64,000 nucleotides of DNA from Morella rubra. Taxonomy: Eukaryota; Streptophyta; Magnoliopsida; Fagales; Myricaceae. Below are positions 23,238 to 35,319 of this stretch, piece after piece. Numbering within the stretch: position 1 is the first letter of the stretch; every line of letters begins with the position of its first letter. The notes below the pieces were generated by a model that did not search any database, had not been told where the DNA came from, and worked only from the letters and a program-made list of their open reading frames with translations. The translations under genes and the position numbers were made by a program. The stretch spans positions 23,701,684 through 23,765,683 of the forward strand of contig CM025852.1 in NCBI GenBank assembly GCA_003952965.2, read 5' to 3'.

Positions 23238-24616
23238 GGCAAAAGAATCAAATGTAGTTGGACAAGTTGAGATTTTTGCACAGAGAACAACGGAAATTCT
23301 GGATTCGTCCTAGAACAGGAGTATAGAGAAGAGAGAGACAACCATCTGAATCGCACACGAAATATGAATAACCAAGAATCAGAGACTCCTTCCCAGCAAG
23401 CAAAATGAAGAATCATAAAAGAACAGGAGAGGGGGAGAATAGAAAGGGAACAAACGTACGCTGGATTTCACTCGATGTCTCCCTAAATGTTGGTTCTACT
23501 GAAAATTTGCTGGGCCGGAGGGGGAGAGAGAGAGAGAGAGAGCAAACAGGTGCTCTATTTTTCGTGCAAGGGTCTTGGCGTCTCACATCTCCCCAGTCCC
23601 GTCCACAACTCCGTCTCTCGTTATCCAAGTGTTCAAGATTGGTGGACACCACACTCCCTTGGCACGCGTTCAGAAAACCGCACTCCCGTTCTTCTCTTTT
23701 TTTCACTTTCCTTTTCTTAAAAAAAGTATTTACTTGCTTATTATCGTTTGCGAATTTTCAAAGAAATTCAGCCTTTTTTGTTGCGGAAAATTAAAATCCT
23801 TTACACCTCTTCACTCAGATTGAATGGTTCAATCCAACATTTGAGTGTTGGGCTTCCCGCCCATTGAATGACGACTGCTATTGGAATAGAAAACAAAGAA
23901 CGAAGTAAGTAAGAACGATGGCTGCTATTTAAGTATTTACCAGTAAAATGTTAGGGGTCCATGCGTATGGGTTTTATGCATGCTAATTGATATTTGGACT
24001 GGGCTATTCCAGCGTCCACAGTTTAAAATTGGCCCAGCCCAGCCCAAATTTGGTCCGCCCATTTCCGTTGGTGCCACTCGTTTAAACTTTAAAGAAGCAT
24101 GGAAGCAACAAAAGAATCCCCCCCGTGTTCACTAAAAGACAACATATTAGGGCAATTTAATTACCCAAAAAAAAAGGGCAATTTCATAAATAGTCAGTTA
24201 AGAACAGGAACAAGTATATACATGTGGGCATGTTTGCATTTAGAAATTTTTAGAAGATTTCAATGATGTGAAAGAGATAAATTAGAGTTTTATTAAATTT
24301 TGTGAAAAAATAACAAAAACTTTTATATATGTTAAAAAGATTGTTAGAAAATTTTGAAGTTTTTATGAAAGTTAGTAAAAAAGTAAAAAGAAATTATTTA
24401 AATAAATTTTTTTATGTTTATTATGATGTATAAAGATAATTTGTTGGGGGAGATAATTTTAAAGGTTTTTATTATTAATTTTTTAAAATTTTGAAATTAT
24501 AGTAAAAAGGGAGAAAATTGTTGTGCGCCGATGTGAAGGCTAAAATAGCTAAAATTTTGCGTCTAAATATTCTAAATTTTTTTATATAAATCTGACTTGC
24601 AAATCAGGGACCTGTC
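23238..24616. other. Promoter-side spacer of the PPR gene
   Basis: It holds the PPR 5' flank (minus strand) with a GA microsatellite at 23525-23542, then an AT-rich tract at about 24230-24500 with AAATTTT and GTGAAAAA words like those of the MITE relics. No gene is seen. The downstream end abuts the stop codon of the WD40 gene at 24617. Confidence 0.5.
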
Positions 24617-27600
24617 TCATCTCTTCATGGCCAGTTTCTTATCAACATCAGACAAGACAATCTCCTGACAACGTACGATCCCAGCAGCTCCGCCATAGCA
24701 TAGCCATCTCTCACTACCCTTGTTCATGTTCCACCTCACCCTATGCATTGCTATATTTTTCGAAGGAAAAGCTTCAATAGTTCGAGATTCGTCTTTTCCA
24801 TTTTCATTCTCCTGTACTTTTACTGGCTCTTCATCTCTGCATACCAAGGCTTGGTTGTCTTCAGGACTTTTCCTACTGCTAGATTTCGTTGATCTCCTTT
24901 TGCTCTTCGGGGCTGCCAATGTTTCCTGAGGTCCAGATTCTGTACCTGGGTCGTCACCATAACAAATGGCTGCAACAAAAATTGACAATTTTAATGAACC
25001 TTGCAGATAAAAAGAAAAATAAAAATGCACGAGGCAATGTAATTGCCAAAACTTACCCAAAATTTGAGAATCCGTACTCGGACCTGTTGCCATCTCACTG
25101 GCTCTTTTCACCTGTTGTGGTTCTGATGCGAACTCCCGCATGGAAACAGGAGTCTCCCCACTTTTGTTAAGAGACTTCTTCAATGGGAAAGGGGTATTTG
25201 GCACTGGAGTGTTTATTGTGATGACTGATTCCTCCTCTGTTAGTGAACCACAAAGAAAATGTGGGATCCGATTTCGTGAAGGATCTTTGTCCACTGCTTT
25301 GCTTGTGAGCTGATTATAAGCGCAACACAGCCATATTAAACAAAAGCTTAGCAGCAGCAGCTTAGAACTGCACACAGTTATTATACACGATTATTGCTTC
25401 TCAAACTCCTCACAAAGGATGCTTACTAGCAAGTCTTTGAGCACAGTAAACAGAATTGTCAACCTACAGTGCTACAAGGCCCCCTAAGTACATGAGCCAT
25501 AGGAAAAAGAAAAAGATACAGGTGATTTAGCTCATCATATCATGATGAAACGATATTGGAACTTCTTAATTGACGTATTTCAATTTTTTATCTAAGCGAC
25601 ATATTTTATTTAAACATCCAAGAATGTCTCTACCTTCCGCTTCCAACAACTAAGAAAATCAGTTGGCTCAAACATACGACTGTGTAATATCTCAACATGT
25701 TAAAACTCTTGGGAAAGGCGAAGTCTTTGTCGGGCTTATATCATACACTGACCCATCCTTGAATGTGCAATTGGTTATTAAGGGAAACCAACACAAAACT
25801 CATGGAAGTTGAGGAAGGCACTGAAACTTTTTTTTTTTTTGATAACGTAGAAATCTCCCAAAGCCGGACCCGTTTGGCCCAACCCTGAAGTACAAACCAC
25901 GGCCCACTGGACCGACCCCACAACCCAGGGAGCAAATAAATCAAGAACAAAGCAGCAAGAATTTGAGACTCGGAACTTGGTACGTCGAGCCCCAAGGAGG
26001 ATGTCCCTCCTAACCACTGAGCTATCGCCCTTGGGGGTGGAAGGCACTGAAACTTGAAAAGTCCTCTTTGTAAATGAAAATAGCTGAGCAGGCAATACAT
26101 CAATATAAGAAGAAAAATCTTAAGAGAGTGAAATCTGTAGCGGGAACAAACACTAACCTGGAAACGGAGAACAGTACCATCTGCACTGCAATATGCAACC
26201 ATGCCTACGATTTCAGAGGAAAAATAAGCTATTGCTCAAAGTTTGATACCAAAACTAAAACTTTAACACCTAGTTTAGCGCTAAAAAGCAGAAGACAAGG
26301 ACTGTCCAACCACTAGAAATTTTACTTTCATGTCATTTTTCACATGATCTATAAGAATCTACATAACTTGGAGTTTCAATCAGCTGATGAATAATTTAAG
26401 GTAAGGAACACTCCATAGTGTGTAGAACCCCAAGATATAGTTGGAACAGCTTCTTGTAAACAACAATCTAATATCTGCACTGTGTAAAAATTCAGACTAT
26501 ACCACATTTACTTATAATTTAACAATCCAGTCTTTTTCATGCAGACTACTTGCATGAATGAAAGGTGCAATGATATAAATTACTAAGCTGGAAAATGAAG
26601 AAAGATCATATACCAAATTTTCTGACTTGAGCATGAAAAAGAGGTTTCCCAATGTATCATCATATTCTAGGTTTGGATCTTGATAAAAGTAAACTAAGTG
26701 TATTTTTCTCCCATAAGTGTATGAGAGATACCTGTTAATCTTGAAACTTGGACGCTCCAGATAGCAAATGATGAACAGTGATAACTGTGCAATCCTTGTT
26801 GTTTCGTCCCACCAAAGGGTTTTCCAGTGACAGGAACATCATATGCAGCTTTAACCAAGCTGAGGATCCTCATTGTTCCATCATCAAAGGACAGAATGAC
26901 ACATCTAAAAGATGAAGAATGAATTATTCAAAAGGGGGATTTTGACTTAAAAGGAGACTGATATGTGTTGAATTAATCATACAATACCTGGGATTAGGCA
27001 GCCAATCCAGACTATATATGATCCTTGGCACAGGATGGAGGTCCCACAAAGGACGGAATGGATCACTGCAAACAATTTTAGCTTATAGCTCTTTAGCATG
27101 ACTTGCAACTACCACTACTGAACCATATCAAAAGTGATGAAAGAAATTAATCCCAATTATTTATCCATACCCTATCAATCTAAATTACCCTACCTTTGAC
27201 GCTTTTAGTAAATGAACTCATAAACCCATGGACTTAAAATCATAACTCGCACAGATAGTACATGCAAACAGAATGCCTTTTATGAACCAAACACACACCA
27301 GACAGCGATAGCATCATTAGCCTATGAAACAGCTATATCATGATTAACCTCTAAAACTTTTCACCCAAAGTTCTCTTTAGTCAGATGTTCAAATATTTCT
27401 GTGCGGTTAGATTCAACTCAGAACATCTTCATTTCAGATGAAATGAAATTTGCACGCAACAAAAATTGTAAAATTCCTGTACTATCAAAAGCATGTAGAT
27501 GAGAATCTAAACATAAGCAATGTAAGCAATGTAAGCAAAATAAGCCATCATACCTACCGTAGGTCCCAAAACTTTAGGCCTCCATGTCCAGCAGTAAGTA

Positions 27601-30600
27601 TAACATTTGCACTCTCTGGGTCACTGGTAACAATAAAAAAAGCAAGAAACATTTTTTTATCAAGTAAAAAAACAGTCATCATAATAGATCTGCTTACATT
27701 ATATTACTCATTAAGATGACAAGAAAAGAATTTAAGGAATATCCATCTTCTGGCATCACTTACTTTTCAACTGGAGCCCAGGCAAGTGCTCTAATAGGAA
27801 CTGTATCTGCACTGAAGCAAAGCAATGGCCTTGTATCTGCAGAGCAACAAGTGGAAAAAGAAGTTTATCAAAGTTATTTACATTGCCTTTGAATTAACCG
27901 TATTGAGATGTTTCCCATTACCTTTAGATGAATTACTTACAGAAAACTTCCATAGAGCAACCTGAATGCCATGGCAAACTTCTTTAGCTCTGATACCAGA
28001 AATAAACTTAACTAGCTACAAAGCAGTAGGAGTCAAAGTAGACAAAGAATGAAATGAAGCTGAAAACACTAGGACTGATTTAGTCAACAATTATTACTGG
28101 CAACCATACTAACCTAAGAACGTGTGGGGGACATATCATTTTCATTAAAAAAGCTATATATATTAAGCAAAAGCATGACAATTGTTCAAGTATTTCCCCC
28201 ACGTATCTAGAAGGCAACTTGACATAAAGAAAAAAAAAACCTAGTAAATAAATAATTAAAAATAACAAAACAATTACCGTTCCATCATGGCAGCCAGCAA
28301 CAATGTAATCATGAGGGGTTGAAGCTGACCACTCCAATGTGAGAGGGATGCTATATAACAGACAATGATGGAGTGCAAAATAGCTTTCAATAATAGAAAG
28401 TAAATCGCATGAAAAAGAGAAAAAAACAAACAAATACTTTAGTAATGTAAACCACATAACAAGTTAAAACAAAGATAGCTGCCTGTAACCAATGATTATA
28501 GGAAGGACATCAGGGGAATACTAAGCCCTCTTTTGAGCAAAGCTTGTTGAAAGTCAAGCATCTCAGCTTGCATTTAACAACATATGAAAGATCTGCAACC
28601 GTAGGCTAACTGATTGGCAAACACAGAACCATTACATAACATACATACGGGAGCCCCTACACAACAAAGGGACAAAGGTGTGCATGTTCTTCAATTCTCT
28701 TCTTTCGTCCTTTCACACAAATGTTGCAGTTGTAGGAGTATGTCCTGATGTTGAACACGTATATTGTAGCAGGATTCATGTCATGCCCCGCCAACAGAGA
28801 CCTTAAAAGCAAAGGATTCACATATGGAGAGCGGGGAGACTACATGACTTGCAGTAGGGGCTCTAGAACCAAGTGTGTTTTTAAAATTTTTTGGATGGCC
28901 GTCCCATTAGGTTTTGCAAATTAACCAGTGAGTGCAACTAGCTAGGGACCTCTTGTCACAACGTTGCTAGCTGTTTTGCAACAACAAATATGTCCATTTG
29001 TAAAGCCTGGTCTTCTGGCAAAAGATAATTTTTAGTTCATTCAAGTAAACTTCCAAATTATTTATAAGAAAATGTAGTAAACGGAACTACCTCTGTATGC
29101 CTCCACATTTCAACATTGAGCATTTGAATACAGGCTCCAATTTCACAAAACGAGGATCAGTGCCCTCCAGATGGGCAGAGGAATAGACAGCTCTCACCAT
29201 ACGAGGAAGAGGAACCTCCCACCTGAATTGATAAGTACGATATTGGCATCAAGATACAGATTACATTTGTAATAAACAAGGTGCAAGCAAGAGTGCAGAA
29301 AGAATTATATGATATGTAGACAGTACTCAGAAAATCAATATTGGTCAGTACGTAATTTAGGAGTTCAATAAGTTGCTTACCCCAATTTTACTATGTAAAG
29401 TAGTTTAATATTCAAACTTGGATAATATTTTAGATCTTCACCTTTATTCTCAATGCCTCCAATTTCAGACATTATAAAGTGTAAAATCGTAGCTCTAGTG
29501 TTGACCAAAAGACATTTTCTTAAACTAGTTCCCATACGAAGTCTATGACATCTGTGAGGATTACAGAAATTATTGAAACAATGATAGCCGATGTTGAACA
29601 ACACAAATCATTAAGAAAAAGGTAATTATGAGTGTTCCTTCTTTTTGCTCTAAGCAATATGAATGTTCACTAAATAGAACAGAAAAGAAGAAATTCCAAA
29701 ACAATGGAAAAAAGACTTGATAAATATAGATGAGAAAAGTGGAGAACCATAATTGAGAGAACACCAAAACTAGACAACTGAATATGTCTTACACTTCCAG
29801 AGATCCATTCCCCAAAAGGACAGCAAGATAACCCATTCGATGCTTACAATTGGCATTGTATGCATTAGAAGGCCGCCATTTGACATCCCATGCAACCTTC
29901 CCATTGTGTGCTAGGCATAATACAACTCGTGGCAAAGCAATCTCATTTGAAATCAAGCAACTAGACGAGCTAATTCCCACGGCATCATTGTGTGACAAAT
30001 TATCACACACTGCAGGTTCCTCTACAGGGTTATGCTGTATTTGACCCATAACAGAAGATTGAGTGTCTTCATTTTCTGTCAACAACAGCGAACTTGCATC
30101 ATGAATGTAACTCGCCACCTTTTTCTTATTTTTCAATCTTCTGCTCTGCGTAGGAGTTTCAAGCGCTGGATTACCATTCGATGCCGCTCGCTTGTAACGT
30201 TTTTGTTTCTTACCATTGTCTTCTTGTACAACATGTTCTTGGGCATCCTCTGGAACCCCATCTATAGCAATCAATTCAGACGAATATTCTGGGATTTGAA
30301 GAGTAAGAGCTTGGACACTCTGGTCATTGCACTCTGAATTATCAAGAGGTTTTTCTATCAGATTCTTCCTAGGTCTTCCTCTTTGCCTCTTTGATTGAGT
30401 TGTTATGGCTCCAGAGTCTTCGATTGGCTTCTTTCTAGGTCTTCCTCTAGGCCTCTTTGATAAAGTTGATTTGTCCACCAAGGCCCCACTATTTTCAGTT
30501 ACCCGTTTTACCTTTTCTGTTGGAGGTGGAACCTCGTCTTCATCCATGCCAACATTTAGAAGACACCATATCTGTACAACGCCTCTGCCAGTAAGTGGGA

Positions 30601-32986
30601 CACCTATCTTGTGATACGAAGATCCAGGAGGATGAGCAGCAACAGCAAGAAACTGATAAGCAAGAAACAAACAAAGCAAGCAATCACATGAAAATGATTT
30701 GGCATGAATAATCTAGATAAGTGCTGCATTTCCTACACACAATCACCATATACAACATTCAAAGGTCTTATAAACAATTTATCTAATTTTTCAGTGATGC
30801 AAACAAACCTGAGAACCTTATTTTGCTATAAAGCAACGTATGTGAAACAATGCTCAACAATTCTGAAATGGACAAAGTCATCTAACCATCCTCACTAATA
30901 TTATCAGATGTTACCCATAAAACAAAACCAAAAAAACTGTTTTTCCACAAGTACCATGGTTACCAAATAGTAAGGTAATCAGTATGGACGGGTGATGATG
31001 TATCCAATAGCACACTTTTCTGACACGATGTAACCTAACAGAAAGATAAGCTATTTGAACGTCAAAGCTGATACACCATGAAAATTCTCAATTAGAGGCA
31101 CGCACAAATACAGGAACACAGCCGCCAGAGAATTGGAATAAATTAAGACCTATGCCACACAAAAATTAGATCAAGAAAAAAATAGAAGTACCTCGCATTT
31201 GATTTGACTCTCAGGCCTTTGATGAACTCTAGGGCACCAATCCAGAGACCAAACATGCCCTCCAACATACATAACAAAGTCTTTGCTGCAGCAAGACCTG
31301 ATGAGCAACATTTTGCAAATAGACATGTCAATGCTTGATTACATGGTAAGTGCAGATAAAATATTGCAATGCACCAGCAAGCTTTAACTTGCCAAAATGT
31401 CTGAAAACAGCAATGATATCACTGGCTAAAACATAAGAAATGAAGGTCCCACCATCCTACTTGAGTCTTAGATTGTGAAATAAACTTAGTACGAACCAAC
31501 CGAAAATATACAAGCACAAATGAGCAAGCCCCATCAAGCATGAGCAACATCAATATGAAAAGGCATAAGATACTTTTAGTTCTTTGAAAGGATCCAACCC
31601 AAAAGAACTATCATTCTTAAACTATGGACGTGACAGTGGCACAGTCACTGTGCACCTGCAGTTCATTTACGAGAGAGTGGCAGAGCATGTCATGCACATA
31701 ATTAACTATTTTTCCAGTTATTTTGACCATAATTTCCTCCAAACAGAAAGCAAGAGCAAAAAATACAACAAAAAAACTCCTTAGTCTACAATGGCGGATT
31801 GAATAGCATTTGCAAGTAGCTTTTTACCCATCAACGTATCAATGTCAGGTATGACACTTTGGTAAATTAAAAAGCAACCATTATGGGATGGATATGCGCT
31901 AGCAAACGTGACCACCATTCAAGAAAAGTTTAATGTCATTGTCAAACAAAATGTCCATTGACAGTTCTTTAAAGTAGCCATTGGTGAGATTTGTCTAACA
32001 TCAGCCATTCAATCTTACCATCTGTGTAACAACCAAACTTGTTAAACTGCATGCATGTTTATGGAAATAAGCAGGAACGTTGAGATGGTAAAGATAAGAA
32101 ATATCACAACCAAAAGAAAAAAAAAAAAAAAAAACAGAGAAGTCTCTTCTAGGATAGAAAATTTATTATCACTAAAACTAGTGTAAAACCCAAAAAGTAT
32201 ATAGCTAAGAGCTGTGCGTACCTGGATTTCACAAATGTCGCACCCCCAAATGGTCCCTCCTTCTACAGTGTATCGAAGCCAAACAATCATGAGGAATGCT
32301 AATACTCTATAGACATCAAAACAACTACTACAATTCCGTACTAAATATCTTCACCAGTACTGGCAGATAATCGTATAGCAAGAAAAGAAATATAATTGTT
32401 CTTACGTACCTTGGGAACAGTGGCAGAAGAAAATTGCGATAAGTTTATTCCACCATTATCATCTCTCCCTTCAAGGCTTCCCACTTCACAAGCAAACCTA
32501 ACGATTTTTGGTTCGTAACAGAAATACTTCCATTCTCTGCAGAAACGCAATTCAAATTTACAAGTGAAAATTTCGAGGCCTTCTACACGTATATCTGCAT
32601 TGTGTGAATATAACTATGAGCACGTTTCACCTTAAGAATGTGATTGAGGAGGAGAATCGTTGAATCTCACTCTCTTCAAGACCAGCATCTTCTCCCTCTC
32701 CACAGAGCTGAGAAATCGTATCCATGGCCCTGAAGTGATTCTCCACCGAATGATCGAACGTCGAAACCGTGACCCTTGAGCCATTGGCGCAATCCTCTGC
32801 ACAGCCCGTTGCATTCTCTGTTGCGACGTCCACTGCAACTAGAACACCCTCCTTCTTCTTCGCTGTCCCTCCGGTTTTCGTTTTCGTCCCCGGCGGCGAA
32901 TCCACCCTCTTTTTCTTCCCGCGCTTTTTGGCACCAAATAACTTCGCAATTGGAGGTTCTTCATGGTCTTCATTTGGTTGTTCCAT
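24617..32986 (-). CDS. WD40/AT-hook protein, GTF3C2 (TFIIIC)-like
   Basis: Fifteen exons join in frame with GT-AG introns: 32631-32986, 32410-32536, 32222-32262, 31192-31285, 29793-30652, 29091-29222, 28278-28350, 27922-27961, 27764-27836, 27558-27623, 26988-27065, 26732-26904, 26158-26204, 25057-25309 and 24617-24969. They total 2766 bp, or 921 aa. The basic N-terminus contains KKRGKKKRVD. FVMYVGGHVWSLDWCPRVH begins the propeller. Exon 5 carries two AT-hooks (RPRGRPRKK about 273-281; RQRGRPRKN about 295-303). WD-type blocks follow: PLTLEWSASTPHDYIVAGCHDGT, PVENDPESANVILTAGHGG and KFWDLR. The architecture fits plant relatives of GTF3C2/TFIIIC110, the RNA polymerase III factor subunit, and Arabidopsis At1g19485. 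A role in Pol III transcription is inferred. Intron 13 holds a SINE. Confidence 0.88.
25830..26038 (-). mobile_element. tRNA-derived SINE in intron 13 of the WD40 gene
   Basis: An exact 17-bp target-site duplication, GGAAGGCACTGAAACTT, flanks it (25813-25829 and 26039-26055). The left end is poly(T), so the element reads on the minus strand, the same as the host gene. Its head contains TAGCTCAGTGGT, a near-perfect Pol III A box, and AGTTCCGAGTC, a B-box-like word. Body sequence differs from the SINE at 12794-13094, so this is a separate SINE family. The intact TSD indicates a fairly young insertion. Confidence 0.88.
28351..29090 (-). other. Intron 6 of the WD40 gene
   Basis: A 740-bp intron between the GGIQ and SIPLTLEW coding blocks. 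No mobile element with defined ends and no RNA gene is seen. Confidence 0.6.
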
Positions 32987-33202
32987 TCTGTCCTTTCGGC
33001 TTCTCCTCCTTTCTATATTTTTCGGTGATTTTCAAGTTTTGGGGCGTTTGCGATTCGAACCCTAGACCGATTCCCTGTAAGAAATGCTATGATAGAGGCG
33101 GTATAGACTGGCATAGTGCCTTTCTCCCTTCAGACGCACCGTTTTAAAGAAACCTCTTGCTTAAAATAACTTAAAAAAGAGTTATATCATGTTTTTAAAA
33201 AA

Positions 33203-33815
33203 GGGAAAGTTATACCGAACTCGCTGGGTTTTGGCTCTATATTAAAAGTTTCACTAGGTTTTTTAAAAAATCTCAAAGTCTACTGGATTTTTTATTTTAG
33301 TATGAAAACTAACTCAAGCCAATGCTGTTATTGGAGATAATGAAGCGTAGTCCACTTAAGCCAAATGTCAGGGTTAAAACCAATCAATGTCTGTCACGTG
33401 TTTAAAATTCATTGTTTGCTCCATTTGGTCTCTCGTCTGCCACAGCTAAATGTTAGGCTAAAACCTATCGATAGTTACCACGTGTTTAAAATTTCTTGTC
33501 TGCTCCATTGAGTTTTCTGTTTGTCACAACACATACCACGTGGAGTTAGTTTTTGTATCACATGGCTTACGACGTAGCAGACGAGAGACCGAATGGAGCA
33601 GACAAGGATTTTTAAACACATGGCAACCAGTGATTGGTTTTAGCCCTGACATTTAACTTAAATGTACTGGGCTCCGTTATCTCCAGTAATGGAATTGGCT
33701 TGAGTTAATTTTCATACCAAAATAAGAAAACTCAGTGGGCTTTAAGATTTTTTTTAAAACCCAGTAAAACTTTTGATATTGGGCTAAAACCTAGTGAGCC
33801 TCATGTAATTTTCCC
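33203..33815. mobile_element. Foldback element with ~250-bp inverted arms
   Basis: The left arm (from GGGAAAGTTATACC) and the right arm (ending TAATTTTCCC) are imperfect reverse complements over roughly 250 bp: CTAGGTTTT, GGTATGAAAATTAACTCAAG, CTGGAGATAA and TGTCTGCTCCATT words recur inverted. TTAAAAAA flanks both ends (33195-33202, 33816-33823). The left arm also contains an internal duplication of about 110 bp (two AAAACC...CACGTGTTTAAAATT modules). No transposase frame is present, so it is non-autonomous. Long arms with an 8-9 bp duplication suggest MULE- or hAT-type mobilisation. A transcript would fold into a long hairpin. Confidence 0.82.
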
Positions 33816-35064
33816 TTAAAAAAAATAAGGCTGTTTTGGAGGTATTGTGTGGTATAACTTAATGGAATGAATCCACTTCGTTAACTCTACAACGTGTGAA
33901 TTTTTGTCTCCTTCTCCCTAATTAACTCAAATATTAGGCATTTTACACCTTATATTAGTCCTAAGATTATTTATTGCTTCCGGGTCTAAAATTTAGCAAA
34001 ATGATTTTGCAACTTATATTAAAAATTAAAGCAACTTCTGTAGATTTATAAAATATATTGTATCAAATCAATAATTTCTACCATCTGTCGTAAAATCATA
34101 AATTATACAACAAATAAATAATTAATTAATTATTATGAAATGTTATCTCCGAACAATTTTTCATTCTACCTATCCACTTTCGCATTCTAGTTTACCAGTT
34201 TGTTTTGGTTGCAAGCCAAAGTCCGAATCAAAGCATGTTATTATAATATTTCTTGACTAACACACCCAGATGACAAATGTATTCCCAGCTCTTTGAGCCC
34301 CTAATCTAAAAAGAAGCCCGTAAATCTCCCAGCCTGACCACACTAACGGCCCACGCTGACATTTCTCAGAGGCTCAAAAACGTTATCTGCGTGCTGTAGA
34401 CTTTCTAGTCTACATACTGATTTGCTCCGACAGGCCCACTGGTCAAAATTATTAAATAAGCAAAGCTAACTTTATTAATATAATTGCAAAAAGTACTTGA
34501 AGCTGTCCCTTAAATTTTGTATGCTTCTTAACAAAATTAACTACTACTGATAAGATCGACCCAAGAACCACAGCCCACCATCAGTCCAACTTGCTCTTAA
34601 TTAGAACTTAGCCAAAAGTTTTAAAAAATAAATAAATAAATAAATCATATAGAATTATTCAATAAAATCATTGAATACCATTCATCATGTGAAGGTGTGA
34701 ATATATAATATATAGTTTTGATCGTGATACGAACACTGGCAAAATTGTTGCTTAATTTTATGCTTTGAGTTGACGTCAGCGTACGTAACCCACGTAACAA
34801 AATTTGAAGAGTCGTCGTGCTACAAACTCTTTTCTTTTCTTTTTTTTTTTGAAAAGTCTAAAATCGGATTAAAGTCAAGTCAACATTTTGACCGTCAAAG
34901 TCTAAAATCGGAGAAAATTCAACTCTTTTCTTGGAGCGTATACACAAGTGTCACGACTCTTGAGGGACCTCGTAGGTTGTGTTTTTAAGGTCGACGTGAC
35001 CCACTTCTTTATGCCGCTGCGGGCCTGCGGCGTTGTCGACGAATAATATTTGCAAAGCCAGCAC

Positions 35065-35119
35065 ATGGTTTGAACAATATCTTTTTTTTTTTTTTTTTTA
35101 GATGGTTTGAACAATATCT
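35065..35119 (-). mobile_element. Solo poly(A) micro-insertion with 18-bp TSD
   Basis: ATGGTTTGAACAATATCT is found at 35065-35082 and again at 35102-35119, exact over 18 bp. Only T17 and AG separate the copies. Read on the minus strand the insert is CT followed by a pure A run. Confidence 0.78.
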
Positions 35120-35319
35120 GCTCCGAGAAAGGGACATGTTCTAAATCCCTGACCACCCCCCCGGGGAGGATTTGTTAAGGAAAATCTCGTGCTGTTGAAA
35201 TGAGCGTCACAAAAATATAGGAAAATGGGCTGCTTGTATAATATGTTCAGGAATCTTATATAAAGAAGGCATGTATTGTTGAGAAATTGTTAGGTGACGA
35301 TATTTTGGCCATTTGTGGT

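Noticed and set aside
25741..26202. 153-aa minus-strand ORF
   Set aside because: It combines one true exon of the WD40 gene (26158-26204) with intron and SINE sequence; the open frame is accidental.
32042..32290. Frame reading EGGTIWGCDICEIQ
   Set aside because: The correct exon (32222-32262) is read in another phase as KEGPFGGATFVKS, which joins both neighbours in frame.
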